A stretch of 64,000 nt of DNA from CAVRIA01 sp963721115 (GCA_963721115.1 CAVRIA010000004.1:992001-1056000), one strand, 5' to 3'. Counted from the stretch's first letter, positions 18,118 to 26,594 are shown. Numbers and translations: made by a program. The notes: generated by a model from the letters alone, not told the origin.

Positions 18118-19250
18118 CGAGCAAGCGTGTTCAGGACCGAGTTCCCTACGGTCGCCTGATCCACATCGGCGGTGCCGTAGCCGCGAGCGCCGGGGGCCTC
18201 GCTCTGCTTGGATGGAGCCTGGGGCTTCCAGTCCTGGCCAGCCTGGGGGCGGGCAAGATTCCAATGGCACCCAGCACGGCGATGCTGTTCGTTCTGTACG
18301 GAGTCACCCTCGTTCTCCGTGTCCGCGCGCCACGGCACCGCGGCGGGCATCGGCTGGGCGTGGCGGTTTACTGCTCGGGGGCGCTGGTCGCGCTGCTGCT
18401 GCTCGTCCTGTCGTATCAACGGATCTATCTGCAGGCGGAAGCCCTTGGCTTTCGCACCGTGGGGGTGGTGGATGGGGCGCCCATCGGGCACATGTCTCCG
18501 GCGACCGCGCTCGGCTTCCTGGTCGCGAGCCTGTCGTTCCTGGCGTCGCGGCCAACCGTCTTGCACCGGCGGTGGCGCGCCGTCATGGCGTGGTGCTTCG
18601 CGTGCCTGCTGCCGGCGGCTGGCGCCACGGCGCTCGTCGCCTATCTCTACGGTGCCCCGCTGCTGTATGGCAGCTCCTTCATTCCGCCGGCGGCGACCAC
18701 CTGCCTGGCCTTCGTGGCTCTGGGGATCGCGCTGTTGGCTCTTGCCGACCCACCCGCGTGGCTGCGTGGCGAACCGGTCGGAGCGGCCTCGCGCCCTGCC
18801 GCCTTGCTCTTCTCGGCGTTCGCTCTGCTGACGGTGGGCATCATCACGGCAGGGTATGTATCCTTCCGGAGTTACGAAGCGAAGTTTCGCGTCGAGGTGG
18901 AGCGGCAGCTTTCCTCCGTTGCGGATCTGAAGGTCAGCGAGTTGGTTCAGTTCCGCAGGGAGCGCTTCGGAGAAGGCTCCATCTTACTCGGGAACGGCGT
19001 TTTCGCCGCCCTGGTGCAGCGCGTCTTCGACGACCCGGGCGACAGTCAGGCGCGACCACAACTGCGAGATTGGCTGAACAAGTACCGGACGCGTGGCCAG
19101 TATGACCGGGTTTCCCTTCTGGACGCGCAAGGCGCCACGCGGATGGCCATTCCCGAATCGGCGGTGTCGATCGAGCTCCACCTTGGCGCTGCGCGCGGCC
19201 GAAGTCCTGCGGTCGGGAGAGATGGTCCTTCAGGATTTCTACCGGGATGA
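18114..19250 (+). CDS. N-terminal fragment of the split kinase: membrane and sensor part
   Basis: ATG 18114 overlaps the preceding stop as ATGA. The 378-residue reading frame holds about seven hydrophobic segments (residues about 12-245), then a segment that starts a periplasmic sensor fold (SFRSYEAKFRVEVERQL). The last about 25 residues, after 19174, are out-of-frame sequence with no homology expected. As it stands the product has a membrane anchor without a kinase. Confidence 0.6.
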   Translation: MTSKRVQDRVPYGRLIHIGGAVAASAGGLALLGWSLGLPVLASLGAGKIPMAPSTAMLFVLYGVTLVLRVRAPRHRGGHRLGVAVYCSGALVALLLLVLSYQRIYLQAEALGFRTVGVVDGAPIGHMSPATALGFLVASLSFLASRPTVLHRRWRAVMAWCFACLLPAAGATALVAYLYGAPLLYGSSFIPPAATTCLAFVALGIALLALADPPAWLRGEPVGAASRPAALLFSAFALLTVGIITAGYVSFRSYEAKFRVEVERQLSSVADLKVSELVQFRRERFGEGSILLGNGVFAALVQRVFDDPGDSQARPQLRDWLNKYRTRGQYDRVSLLDAQGATRMAIPESAVSIELHLGAARGRSPAVGRDGPSGFLPG

Positions 19251-20994
19251 ACAGGACCAGCGCATCCATCTCGCGATCCTGATCCCGATTCTGGCCGCAT
19301 CGGACAGCGCGCGGGGTCTGGGAGTCCTCGTCCTGCGCATCGATCCCTCAACCTATCTCTATCCCTTCATCAGCCGCTGGCCGACGCCCAGCGAGACGGC
19401 CGAGGCCCTGCTCGTCCGCCGCGAGGGGAACGACGCGCTGTTTCTGAGCGAGCTGCGGTTCAAGAAGAACGCGGCACTCGCCTTGCGTATCCCCCTGGCG
19501 GGGCGGGATGCTCCCGCCGTCAAGGCCGCCCTGGGCCAGGAAGGGATCGTGGAGGGTACCGACTATCGCGGCGTGCGGGTGATCGCCGACGTGCGCGCCG
19601 TGCCGGATTCGCCGTGGTTTCTGGTCGCCCGCATGGATGCGTCGGAAGTGTACGCGCCGCCACGCCAACGGATGTGGGCGACGATTCTTCTCATTGGCGT
19701 CCTGATCGCCGGCACGGGCGTGGGCGTCGGGAGCGTCTGGCGGCAGCAACAGGCCGGCTTCTACCGGGAGAAGTATCGTGCGGTGGAGGCGCTGCGCGAG
19801 AGCGAGACGCGCTGGGCGACCATCATCGACTCCGCCATGGATGCCATCATCAGCGTCGACGGCCGGATGCGCATCGTGCTCTTCAACCCCGCGGCGGAGA
19901 AGATGTTCGGCTGCCGTATGTCCGACGTGCGGGGACAGCCCCTCGACCGTTTCATCCCGCCGCGGCTGCGCGACCGGCACCGCCGGCACATCGAGGAGTT
20001 TGGCCGCGCAGGCGTTCCCGGACGTGCGATGACGGAGCGCGGCCAGCTCAGTGGCGTCCGAGCCGACGGCGAAGTGTTCCCGATCGAAGCATCCATCTCG
20101 CAAGTCAGCATCGGCGGCGAGAAGCTGTTCACCGTCATCCTGCGCGATATCTCCGAGCGCCGGCGGGCGGAGGAAGAAATCCGCGTGCTCAACGCCGACC
20201 TGGAGCGGCGGGTGCAGGAGCGCACGCACGCGCTGGTGGAGGCGAACAAAGAGCTGGAGTCGTTCTCCTACTCGGTATCGCACGACCTGCTGGCGCCGGC
20301 GCGCCAAATCCAGGGCTATGTCGAGCTGCTGACAGCGGCCTGCGGCGGCCAGCTTTCGGAGAAGGCGCGGCATTACTTGAAGACCATCTCGGACGTGGGC
20401 GGGGAGATGGGTCAGCTCATTACCGACCTGCTGTCCTTCTTGCGCACCGGGCGCGTGGAGGTGCGCGAGACCGGCATCCCGTTGGGGAAAATGGTGCAGG
20501 ACTGTGTCCACGATCTGGAAATGGCCGGGCGCGACCGCCGGATCGAATGGAACGTCGCCCCGCTCCCCGTGGTGCTTGGCGACCCATTGCTGCTCAAGCA
20601 CATGCTCGCCAACTTGTTGGGCAACGCCGTGAAGTACACCCGCCCGCGCGACCCGGCGCGCATCGAGGTCGGCTGCGCCGGCCGAGAGGACGGCCGGGTG
20701 GTCCTGTTCGTGCGCGACAACGGGGTGGGGTTCGACCCGCAATACGTTCACAAGCTCTTCAACGTGTTCCAGCGGTTGCACCAGGCCGAGGAGTTCGAGG
20801 GCACGGGAATCGGCCTGGCCACGGTGGCGCGCATCATCGCCCGGCACGGCGGCCGGGTCTGGGCCGAGGGCGCATTGAACGAGGGCGCCACATTTTATTT
20901 CACCCTGAAATTGGCACCATCAGAAGGACCGTACGCCTCCCGGGCAGAAGGGACACCGGATGAACCAGCCGAAGCACATCCTCTTCGCGGATGA
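19222..20994 (+). CDS. C-terminal fragment of the split kinase: sensor end, PAS, HisKA, HATPase
   Basis: The frame is open from before 19093, but the first useful start is ATG 19222 (MVLQDFYRDEQ) with GGGAGAG upstream. It contains the end of the periplasmic sensor region, a membrane helix (ATILLIGVLIAGTGVGV), a PAS domain (about residues 190-310), the HisKA box SVSHDLLAPARQIQ and an HATPase domain with LLGNAVKYT, DNGVGFD and GTGIGLATV. If reinitiated it could still give a membrane-anchored kinase. Its stop lies 35 bases inside the next gene. Confidence 0.65.
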   Translation: MVLQDFYRDEQDQRIHLAILIPILAASDSARGLGVLVLRIDPSTYLYPFISRWPTPSETAEALLVRREGNDALFLSELRFKKNAALALRIPLAGRDAPAVKAALGQEGIVEGTDYRGVRVIADVRAVPDSPWFLVARMDASEVYAPPRQRMWATILLIGVLIAGTGVGVGSVWRQQQAGFYREKYRAVEALRESETRWATIIDSAMDAIISVDGRMRIVLFNPAAEKMFGCRMSDVRGQPLDRFIPPRLRDRHRRHIEEFGRAGVPGRAMTERGQLSGVRADGEVFPIEASISQVSIGGEKLFTVILRDISERRRAEEEIRVLNADLERRVQERTHALVEANKELESFSYSVSHDLLAPARQIQGYVELLTAACGGQLSEKARHYLKTISDVGGEMGQLITDLLSFLRTGRVEVRETGIPLGKMVQDCVHDLEMAGRDRRIEWNVAPLPVVLGDPLLLKHMLANLLGNAVKYTRPRDPARIEVGCAGREDGRVVLFVRDNGVGFDPQYVHKLFNVFQRLHQAEEFEGTGIGLATVARIIARHGGRVWAEGALNEGATFYFTLKLAPSEGPYASRAEGTPDEPAEAHPLRG

Positions 20995-21415
20995 CAGTCT
21001 ACGGGACACCGAGCTGGCGCTCGCCGCCTTCGCGGAGTTCCAAGTCGTCAACAAGATCGTCACCGTTCGCGACGGCGCCTTGGCGCTGGACTACCTCTAT
21101 CGGCGCGGTGAGTTTGCCGGGCGGTCCGACGAGAATCCGGCGGTCGTCCTGCTCGACTTGAAAATGCCCAAGGTGGACGGGCTGGAGGTGCTGCGCCAGA
21201 TCAAGAGCGACCCCAGTCTGAAGATCATCCCCGTGGTGATCATGACCTCGTCGCGCGAGGAGCGAGACCTGATCCGGAGCTACGAGCTGGGTGCCAATGC
21301 CTACGTGGTCAAGCCGGTGAGCTTCCCGGACTTCGTCGAGGCGGTGAAGACACTTGGCGGCTTCTGGCTCTTGCTCAACCAGCCGCCGCCGCACAACGGA
21401 GGCTCGCCTTGTTAG
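20960..21415 (+). CDS. Single-domain response regulator (Rcp1-like)
   Basis: 151 residues, one receiver domain: FADDSLRDTE acidic pocket, phosphoacceptor in VVLLDLKMPKVDG, the conserved Thr/Ser in VIMTSS, and the Lys in YVVKPVSF. The loop YLYRRGEFAG after the second helix is typical of receivers paired with phytochrome-like or PAS kinases. Start ATG 20960 follows AGAAGGGA and overlaps the kinase by 35 bases. It has no output domain, so it likely works by protein contact or as a phosphate shuttle. Its coding DNA is overlapped almost fully by an open frame on the other strand. Confidence 0.9.
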   Translation: MNQPKHILFADDSLRDTELALAAFAEFQVVNKIVTVRDGALALDYLYRRGEFAGRSDENPAVVLLDLKMPKVDGLEVLRQIKSDPSLKIIPVVIMTSSREERDLIRSYELGANAYVVKPVSFPDFVEAVKTLGGFWLLLNQPPPHNGGSPC

Positions 21416-22957
21416 AGGTGTTAAGCTACTCCGAACTGCCAGGCCCGACGTGGCCGCTCGAATACCCGGCGACCCCGCCGCCACCCGGGGCCCAGCCGCC
21501 TGCCCACCGCAGAGCTCCGCGGCGCGGGCCGTCCCGCGGAGCATGCCGGCGAATACGCGGGCGTGCAGCGGATAGACGCCATACCAGTACAACAGGCCGA
21601 GCAAACCGACGGGATCGAACACGGCGGTCTGCCGGATGATTGCGCCGTCGGCATCCGGCTGTACCTCGAACTCCAACCAGGCGCGGCCGGGAAGCTTCAT
21701 CTCCGCAACCAGACGCAGACGACGGTCCGGCTCGTAGGCCTCGACGCGCCAGAAGTCGACGGTGTCCCCCACCGCAAGCTGCTCGGGATGGCGGCGGCCG
21801 CGGCGCATCCCCACACCACCGAACAGCAGGTCGATGAAACCGCGCAACTTCCACAGCCGGTTGCCGTAGTACCAACCAGTTGACCCGCCGATGCGCCGGA
21901 CGGTTGCGAACGCGAGGGCAGGGGAGACCGGTACGCGAACGGCCCGCGAATCGACCAGGCGCGTACCGAAGCGCATGCCGCCCCAGGACGGCGGCACCCC
22001 GGCGGAGGAGATGGCATCCGACCAGCGGGTGGCGCCATACTCCTGATCTTCGTTGAGGATCGCGCGCCGTATCGCTTGGCGGAACCCCATCGGACGGATG
22101 GGGAAGACGCGCAAGGCGCGGTCGTCGTGCACGGTGGTCTCGTTCTCGACGCTTTCGATCAGCTTGCGCCCCACGCGCGCGTACACCGGCGTGGTGAGCC
22201 CCAACCACAGGCTCGACAGCCGCGGCGTCAGAAGCGGCACCGGAATCATCGAGCGCCGCAGCCCACGTTGCCGCGCGTACTCGCTCATGATGCCCGCATA
22301 CGAGACGCGATCGGCGCCGCCGATCTCGAAGATGCCTGCGCTTCCGCGCGGCAGATCGATCGTTGCCAGCAAGTAGGCCAGTATGTCTTCGATGGCGATC
22401 GGTTGCGCGGGCGTGCGCACCCAGCGCGGGCAGAGCATCACCGGCAGGCGCTCCACCAGGCCGCGAATGAGCTCGAAGGACAGACTGCCCGAACCGAGGA
22501 TGACCGATGCGCGCAGCTCGATCACCGGCACGCCGCTGGCGCGCAGCGCCTCACCCGTCTCGTGCCGGCTGCGCAGGTGCGGCGACAGGTGTCCGCGCGC
22601 GTCGCCGAGCCCGCCGAGATAGACGATGCGCCGCACGCCGGCGGCCTGCGCGGCGGCTCCGAAGTTGGCGGCCGCCGTCCGGTCCTGCTCGGCGAAGTCG
22701 CCGGTCGAGCCCATCGAGTGAACGAGATAGTACGCGGTGTCGACACCGGCGCACGCCGCCGGTAACGAGGCGGCATCGAGGCAGTCGCCTTGGACGATCT
22801 CCGTGCCGGAGCTGACCCGCGGCGCCAGGAACTCGGGTCGCCGCGCCAGACAGCGGACCGGATAGGCGGCGGCTTGCAACGCCCTCAACAGTCGGCCGCC
22901 CACGTAGCCGGTGGCGCCGGTCAACAAGATGAGTGGCTTCGCCTCAGTGCTGCTCAT
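20999..22957 (-). CDS. NAD(P)-binding SDR/DUF2867 fusion oxidoreductase, with unusual antisense tail
   Basis: From ATG 22957 the first about 300 residues are an atypical short-chain dehydrogenase/NmrA-like Rossmann domain: TGATGYVGGRLLRAL nucleotide loop, then a YYLVHSMG segment. Residues about 320-480 match the DUF2867 lipid-binding-like domain often fused to it (GGSTGWYYGNRLWKLRG). Natural homologues end near here. In this gene no stop follows; the frame runs 138 further codons antisense to the response regulator before a stop at 20999. A stop in another frame lies at 21421, so a lost stop or small indel is likely. It is last in a minus-strand run with the DUF1295 and CbiX genes. Confidence 0.8.
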   Translation of the reverse strand: MSSTEAKPLILLTGATGYVGGRLLRALQAAAYPVRCLARRPEFLAPRVSSGTEIVQGDCLDAASLPAACAGVDTAYYLVHSMGSTGDFAEQDRTAAANFGAAAQAAGVRRIVYLGGLGDARGHLSPHLRSRHETGEALRASGVPVIELRASVILGSGSLSFELIRGLVERLPVMLCPRWVRTPAQPIAIEDILAYLLATIDLPRGSAGIFEIGGADRVSYAGIMSEYARQRGLRRSMIPVPLLTPRLSSLWLGLTTPVYARVGRKLIESVENETTVHDDRALRVFPIRPMGFRQAIRRAILNEDQEYGATRWSDAISSAGVPPSWGGMRFGTRLVDSRAVRVPVSPALAFATVRRIGGSTGWYYGNRLWKLRGFIDLLFGGVGMRRGRRHPEQLAVGDTVDFWRVEAYEPDRRLRLVAEMKLPGRAWLEFEVQPDADGAIIRQTAVFDPVGLLGLLYWYGVYPLHARVFAGMLRGTARAAELCGGQAAGPRVAAGSPGIRAATSGLAVRSSLTPLTRRASVVRRRLVEQEPEAAKCLHRLDEVREAHRLDHVGIGTQLVAPDQVSLLARRGHDHHGDDLQTGVALDLAQHLQPVHLGHFQVEQDDRRILVGPPGKLTAPIEVVQRQGAVANGDDLVDDLELREGGERQLGVP

Positions 22958-23035
22958 GCATCCGCCAGACCGCGCTCTCGCTACCGCATAGCGCTGTCGT
23001 CTCGCCGCGCGTGCGGTCCAGCCGCGGAGCCCGGT

Positions 23036-23869
23036 TCACGGGGTTGCTCCATCGGAGTCTGGGTGTGCGTCGGGCGCGTCGCCGATCCCGTACGTGGTTC
23101 GCTTCGGCGCCCCGGGGAAGAAGGCATTGGTGCGGAGAATATAGTCGCGATACGCAGGCCGGCGCTTCCCGATGTCACGCTCGAGCAGCGCGACGCCGGA
23201 AACCCTGAGCAGGAGGAACGACATGAGCAGCGGCCCAACGACGGCCCACCATCCACCTGCCGCGAGCGCGAGGAGATAGAAGCCCCACCAAGTGCAAAAG
23301 TCGCCGAAGTAGTTGGGGTGGCGGGTGTAACGCCACAGCCCCCGGTCCATCACCGCGCCGCGGTTGGCGGGCACACGCTTGAAACGGGAGAGCTGCCAGT
23401 CCGCGACGGATTCGAAGCCAAAGCCGACCGCCCACAGCGCCACGCCAGCGTAGTCGAGCGCCGTAAAGTCACCCGGCGCGCCGATCGCGGCAAGCAGCGG
23501 CACAGAAATGATCCAGGCGAGCGTGCCTTGCAACCCGAAGATCAGGTACAGGCTCTTCAGGGCAAAGTGCGGTTCGTTGCGGCGTCGAATCTTCTGGTAG
23601 CGGCGGTCTTCCGGCTCGCCCCAGTTTCGCCAGGTGAGGTAGGCGGACAGACGGAGCGCCCAAAGGGCGACGAGGACCAGGACCGGGATCGTGCGCGGGC
23701 CTGGATGCGGTAGCGCGGCGGCATACGTTACCGCGGCGGCGAGGAACAGCAGTGGCCACACGCTGTCGACGACGCTGACGTCGCGTTTGAAGACGCTGAC
23801 GCACCAGGCGGTGAACGCCACGGTCAGGATGGCAGCGAAGCCTGTGAAAAAGGCGTTGCACTCGAACAT
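23036..23869 (-). CDS. DUF1295 integral membrane protein (steroid 5-alpha-reductase-like)
   Basis: 277 residues, seven or so hydrophobic helices throughout. The C-terminal signature LWRYTRHPNYFGDFCTWWG is the hallmark of the DUF1295/ICMT-steroid reductase superfamily, whose members bind cofactor and a lipid substrate in the membrane. The true substrate is unknown. ATG 23869 was chosen because it lies 11 bases after the CbiX stop and the first hydrophobic helix starts at once; the frame stays open upstream. Genes of this family often stand next to SDR/DUF2867 genes, as here, which suggests a shared lipid-modifying role (inference). Confidence 0.88.
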   Translation of the reverse strand: MFECNAFFTGFAAILTVAFTAWCVSVFKRDVSVVDSVWPLLFLAAAVTYAAALPHPGPRTIPVLVLVALWALRLSAYLTWRNWGEPEDRRYQKIRRRNEPHFALKSLYLIFGLQGTLAWIISVPLLAAIGAPGDFTALDYAGVALWAVGFGFESVADWQLSRFKRVPANRGAVMDRGLWRYTRHPNYFGDFCTWWGFYLLALAAGGWWAVVGPLLMSFLLLRVSGVALLERDIGKRRPAYRDYILRTNAFFPGAPKRTTYGIGDAPDAHPDSDGATP

Positions 23870-23880
23870 GCGGCTGCCCG

Positions 23881-24450
23881 TCAGGTGCTGTCGAATCGGC
23901 GCAGGTGCTCGACGAAGAACGCGGCCAGGTGCTCCCCCGCGAAGGGCCACGCATACCGCAAGCCGAGATGCGGGAATTCGGCCCGCAGCTCTTCGATGAT
24001 TTCCGGTATGTCGATTTCCGCGTGCACGCCCCCGGGCGTGAACATCGAGGGCACTGCGACGATGTCCGTCACGCCCTCGGTGGCCAGCGCGCGCACCGCC
24101 TCGGTCACGGTCGGTGCGCAGAATTCGTTGTACGCGAGGACGAGTCGAGCAGGTTCGAGCCCCGGGCGCAGGTGCGCCGCGAGGCTCTCCAGACCGGCCT
24201 GATAGGGGTCAGTGGCCGCCGTTCGGGGCCACTGCCGCAACTCCGTTTCCAGGGCGACTTCCTGCGGGGAGGGCGGCGCTTCCGCGAGGCGTCGACGCGC
24301 TTCCAAGCCGCGCAGCTGAAGCAGGCGCTCGCGCGGATAGTCGCGCGGCACCCCGCCGTGCCCGACGAGCAACACCGCACGGCGCGCCGGCCGGTCGTGG
24401 AGTCGCTCCTTATCGACTTGCCTTGCAGGAGATTGCCGCCCGTCTTTCAT
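23881..24450 (-). CDS. CbiX/SirB-family chelatase-like protein
   Basis: 189 residues. LLVGHGGVPRDYPRE near the N-terminus holds the metal-binding His of sirohydrochlorin chelatases (SHGSR in typical members is GHGG here). LVLAYNEFCAPTV and the VPSMFTPGGVHAEIDIPE segment supply the second conserved His; the latter resembles the FLxxGxHxxxDIP motif of CbiX. The family inserts Co or Fe into sirohydrochlorin. No other cobalamin or siroheme gene is nearby, so the substrate is not confirmed. ATG 24450 has GGCGGAGAG upstream, better than ATG 24471. Confidence 0.8.
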   Translation of the reverse strand: MKDGRQSPARQVDKERLHDRPARRAVLLVGHGGVPRDYPRERLLQLRGLEARRRLAEAPPSPQEVALETELRQWPRTAATDPYQAGLESLAAHLRPGLEPARLVLAYNEFCAPTVTEAVRALATEGVTDIVAVPSMFTPGGVHAEIDIPEIIEELRAEFPHLGLRYAWPFAGEHLAAFFVEHLRRFDST

Positions 24451-24715
24451 GAGCTCTCCGCCTTTCTCCATGGAGGTCTGGCCTCAGCTGTTTCATAGCG
24501 CGGGCGCCTCCGGCCGTCAAGAAGTGTCAGGGCAAATAGCGACAACCGATCTCTTGCCAGCGGGGAGGTTCCGTGGGCGCCGTGGACGGCGGCTACCTGG
24601 CGCCGGGCTGTAGTCGGTGGCACGGAGGCAGGCCGCAATCCGCGCCCTGCACCGTGCTTTCGCGGGGAGATTCGGAGGCGATTCGAACGCCGACGGAGGA
24701 CTCGCCGCGTCCTGG

Positions 24716-25372
24716 TCAAACCGAGCTCTGGGCCGCGGCCACGATGATCTCGGCCACGCGCTCGGCCGGTACGGCGTCGGTATTGACCACCAGATCGTAG
24801 TGCGTCGGCAGCTCTTCTTTGATCTGGTAGAAACGCTGGAAGTAATCGCCGCGGGCGCGGTCCGACGCGGCCACGGCGGCGAGCGCCTCCTTCTCCGTCG
24901 TCCCCTGCTGGGCCGCGAGCCGTCGGGCGCGGGTTTCGGGCGACGCGGTCACCAGAACGCGCAGGACACCAGGCTTCCCCGCCAGTGCCATGGACGCCGC
25001 GTGGGCGACGATCACGACCTCGCCCGAGGTCGCGACCTCGGCGATTGCGGCGCGGATCATGACACGCAACTCGTCGGGCGAGGCGCGATAATCCGGCGGC
25101 GGCATGAACGCGTCGAGCGGCAGGCCGGTGGCGATGCTCGCCGGACCGGTGACGTCGTAGGCCGCCGCCAGCTTGTCGATCAGGCGCTGCAGCCGCGACT
25201 GCCGAGTCTCCGCCGCGACGACGAGCTTGGGATCGACCTGAGCCAGCTCCGCGGCGCGGGTGATGATCTGCTCGTCCAGATAGCGAAAGCCCAGGCGCTC
25301 GGCGACTGTCTGCCCGACGGTCTCGCCGCCGGCGGCGATGCAACGCGAGAGACACACGACTCGAAATCCCAT
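24716..25372 (-). CDS. Cytidylate-kinase-like family protein
   Basis: 218 residues. An N-terminal nucleotide-binding segment reads CLSRCIAAGGETVGQTVAER, with the GG-E-x-[IV] variant of a P-loop seen in the Cytidylate_kin2 family. FRYLDEQIITRAAE and the RARGDYFQRFY segment with its conserved Arg residues fit that family. Function is uncertain; these proteins are thought to phosphorylate a nucleotide-like substrate. ATG 25372 has GAGGAGGCGAG upstream. The frame is open further upstream, into the tRNA terminator, but that part is not protein-like. A good promoter is present at 25428-25456. It appears to be a single-gene unit. Confidence 0.85.
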   Translation of the reverse strand: MGFRVVCLSRCIAAGGETVGQTVAERLGFRYLDEQIITRAAELAQVDPKLVVAAETRQSRLQRLIDKLAAAYDVTGPASIATGLPLDAFMPPPDYRASPDELRVMIRAAIAEVATSGEVVIVAHAASMALAGKPGVLRVLVTASPETRARRLAAQQGTTEKEALAAVAASDRARGDYFQRFYQIKEELPTHYDLVVNTDAVPAERVAEIIVAAAQSSV

Positions 25373-25427
25373 GGCTCGCCTCCTCGTCCTGACGCGGCGG
25401 CAGTCGCTCTGCCGGCACGGCGACGGA

Positions 25428-25456
25428 GTTATAGTTCGGCACCCGCGGTGCGTAAA
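25428..25456 (-). promoter_or_regulatory. Sigma-70-like promoter of the cytidylate-kinase-like gene
   Basis: On the minus strand TTTACG (25456-25451), 17 bases, TATAAC (25433-25428). The -10 box matches five of six consensus positions. The predicted start near 25421 leaves a leader of about 49 bases with a strong ribosome site. Confidence 0.6.
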
Positions 25457-25578
25457 CCGCAGATCGCTGTGGCGGAACGATTCCCTCCCACTCGGCGAAC
25501 TGCAACGGGAAGGAAGAAGTACGCCGCCGCGTTGGCGGCAAACAGTGGCGAGTCGACCGCGCGATGGGCCCAGAATGA

Positions 25579-25605
25579 GAAAGCCCTTGTCGGACAAGGG
25601 CTTTC
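25579..25605 (-). terminator. Intrinsic terminator after tRNA-Gly
   Basis: A perfect 12-bp inverted repeat (25579-25590 and 25594-25605) with a three-base loop, starting eight bases after the tRNA 3' end. On the minus strand the stem ends GGGCTTTC and runs into a T-rich stretch. It isolates the tRNA from the downstream gene. Confidence 0.75.
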
Positions 25606-25612
25606 TGGAAAG

Positions 25613-25684
<72 letters not shown>

Positions 25685-25711
25685 AGATCTCGCGCAAGAC
25701 ACGTGGCGAAA

Positions 25712-25740
25712 AAGCTAAGGCAATCCCGGCGGGTTGTCAA
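25712..25740 (-). promoter_or_regulatory. Promoter of tRNA-Gly, overlapping the stop of the upstream gene
   Basis: On the minus strand TTGACA (25740-25735), 17 bases, TAGCTT (25717-25712). The -35 box is a perfect match and contains the TGA stop codon of the glycosyltransferase gene. A start near 25705 would leave about 20 bases of 5' leader before the tRNA. Confidence 0.65.
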
Positions 25741-26594
25741 TTCGGTTCCGCGTCTTCGAGGAGGCGGTAGACGCCGTCGTCCTGGGCGCGGTTGAAGCGG
25801 CGCAGGCAGCGCCAGAGAACGGCGAGGAGGATCGCGAGGAGGTCGAAGACGACCATCGCGACGCGGCTGCGGTCCATCACCGCCGCGCCGCAGGCGGCTG
25901 CGGCGGCGGTCGCCACGGCGAAGTGGGTCTCGGCGCTGCGGGGGTCGCGGGCCAGGAAGGGCAGGGCGGAAAGGGAGCCCAACAGAGCGATTGTCGCACG
26001 GAAGCCTGGTGTCGAGGGCGCCGCGCCGTCAGGATCGACGGTGACCTCGACCACGGCTTCCGGGTCGATTCCGAGAGCCGTCGGCAGGAGGCGGTCCATG
26101 CCGGCGGGGAGCTGGAGATGGGGCAGAGCGGAACGCCGGTACGCCTGCAGGCCACACCCCGTGTCTCGAACGGGGCCGCCGCCCAGGTGGGCGACGAGGG
26201 CATCGATCGCGCGGGACGAGAGCCGGCGGCGCTCGGAAGGCGGGCGCCGCCCGCACACGGCAGCGACGCGATCGTCGCTGAAAGGGGCCAGGAGACGGAC
26301 GACGTCGGTCGGATTTCCGGGTCGGTCGCTCGGCAAGGTGACGACGATGTCGCCGCGCGCGGCGTGGAAGCCGGCCGTCAGCGCGGGCGCCCGACCGACG
26401 CGACGGTCCAATCGGAGTACGCGCAGGCGGGCGTCCCGTCGCGAAGTCGCCCATTGCACCGGCTCGTCCACGCCGTCGGCGACGAGGATGATCTCGAAGG
26501 CTTCGCCGTGCTGTTCGAAGAGGTCGATCAGCCGCTCACAGGGGCGCCCGCTGTCGGCCGCATCGCTCTCGATCGGAACCACGATGGAAAGCAT
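25737..26594 (-). CDS. Family 2 glycosyltransferase
   Basis: 285 residues. GT-A fold of family 2: SIVVPIESDA start, EIILVADGVD nucleotide-binding segment, RVGRAPALTAGFHAARGDIVVTLPSD where the DxD-like element is PSD, and GCGLQAYRRSAL. One or two membrane helices lie near the C-terminus (MVVFDLLAILLAVLWRCL). It resembles undecaprenyl- or dolichyl-phosphate sugar transferases that charge a lipid carrier, though it is small and its DxD is altered. It follows the GT39-type gene by nine bases. The plausible pairing is that this enzyme makes a lipid-linked sugar that the multi-span transferase uses (inference). Confidence 0.85.
   Translation of the reverse strand: MLSIVVPIESDAADSGRPCERLIDLFEQHGEAFEIILVADGVDEPVQWATSRRDARLRVLRLDRRVGRAPALTAGFHAARGDIVVTLPSDRPGNPTDVVRLLAPFSDDRVAAVCGRRPPSERRRLSSRAIDALVAHLGGGPVRDTGCGLQAYRRSALPHLQLPAGMDRLLPTALGIDPEAVVEVTVDPDGAAPSTPGFRATIALLGSLSALPFLARDPRSAETHFAVATAAAAACGAAVMDRSRVAMVVFDLLAILLAVLWRCLRRFNRAQDDGVYRLLEDAEPN

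Larger units (their letters stand above)
18114..20994 (+). pseudogene. Membrane PAS-histidine kinase gene split by a frameshift
   Basis: The kinase is read in one frame from ATG 18114 until about 19167 and in another frame from about 19175 to the stop at 20994. The switch coincides with a TCGATCGA tandem duplication at 19167-19174. Removing one TCGA restores one frame of about 958 residues and continues a sensible protein (the Leu-Asp-Ala-Gln segment runs into LALRAAEVLRSGEM). The joined product has about seven membrane helices, a periplasmic sensor region, another membrane helix near 19680-19740, a PAS domain, HisKA and HATPase. Whether this is a real mutation, a phase-variable state or an assembly error cannot be told here. 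Confidence 0.75.
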
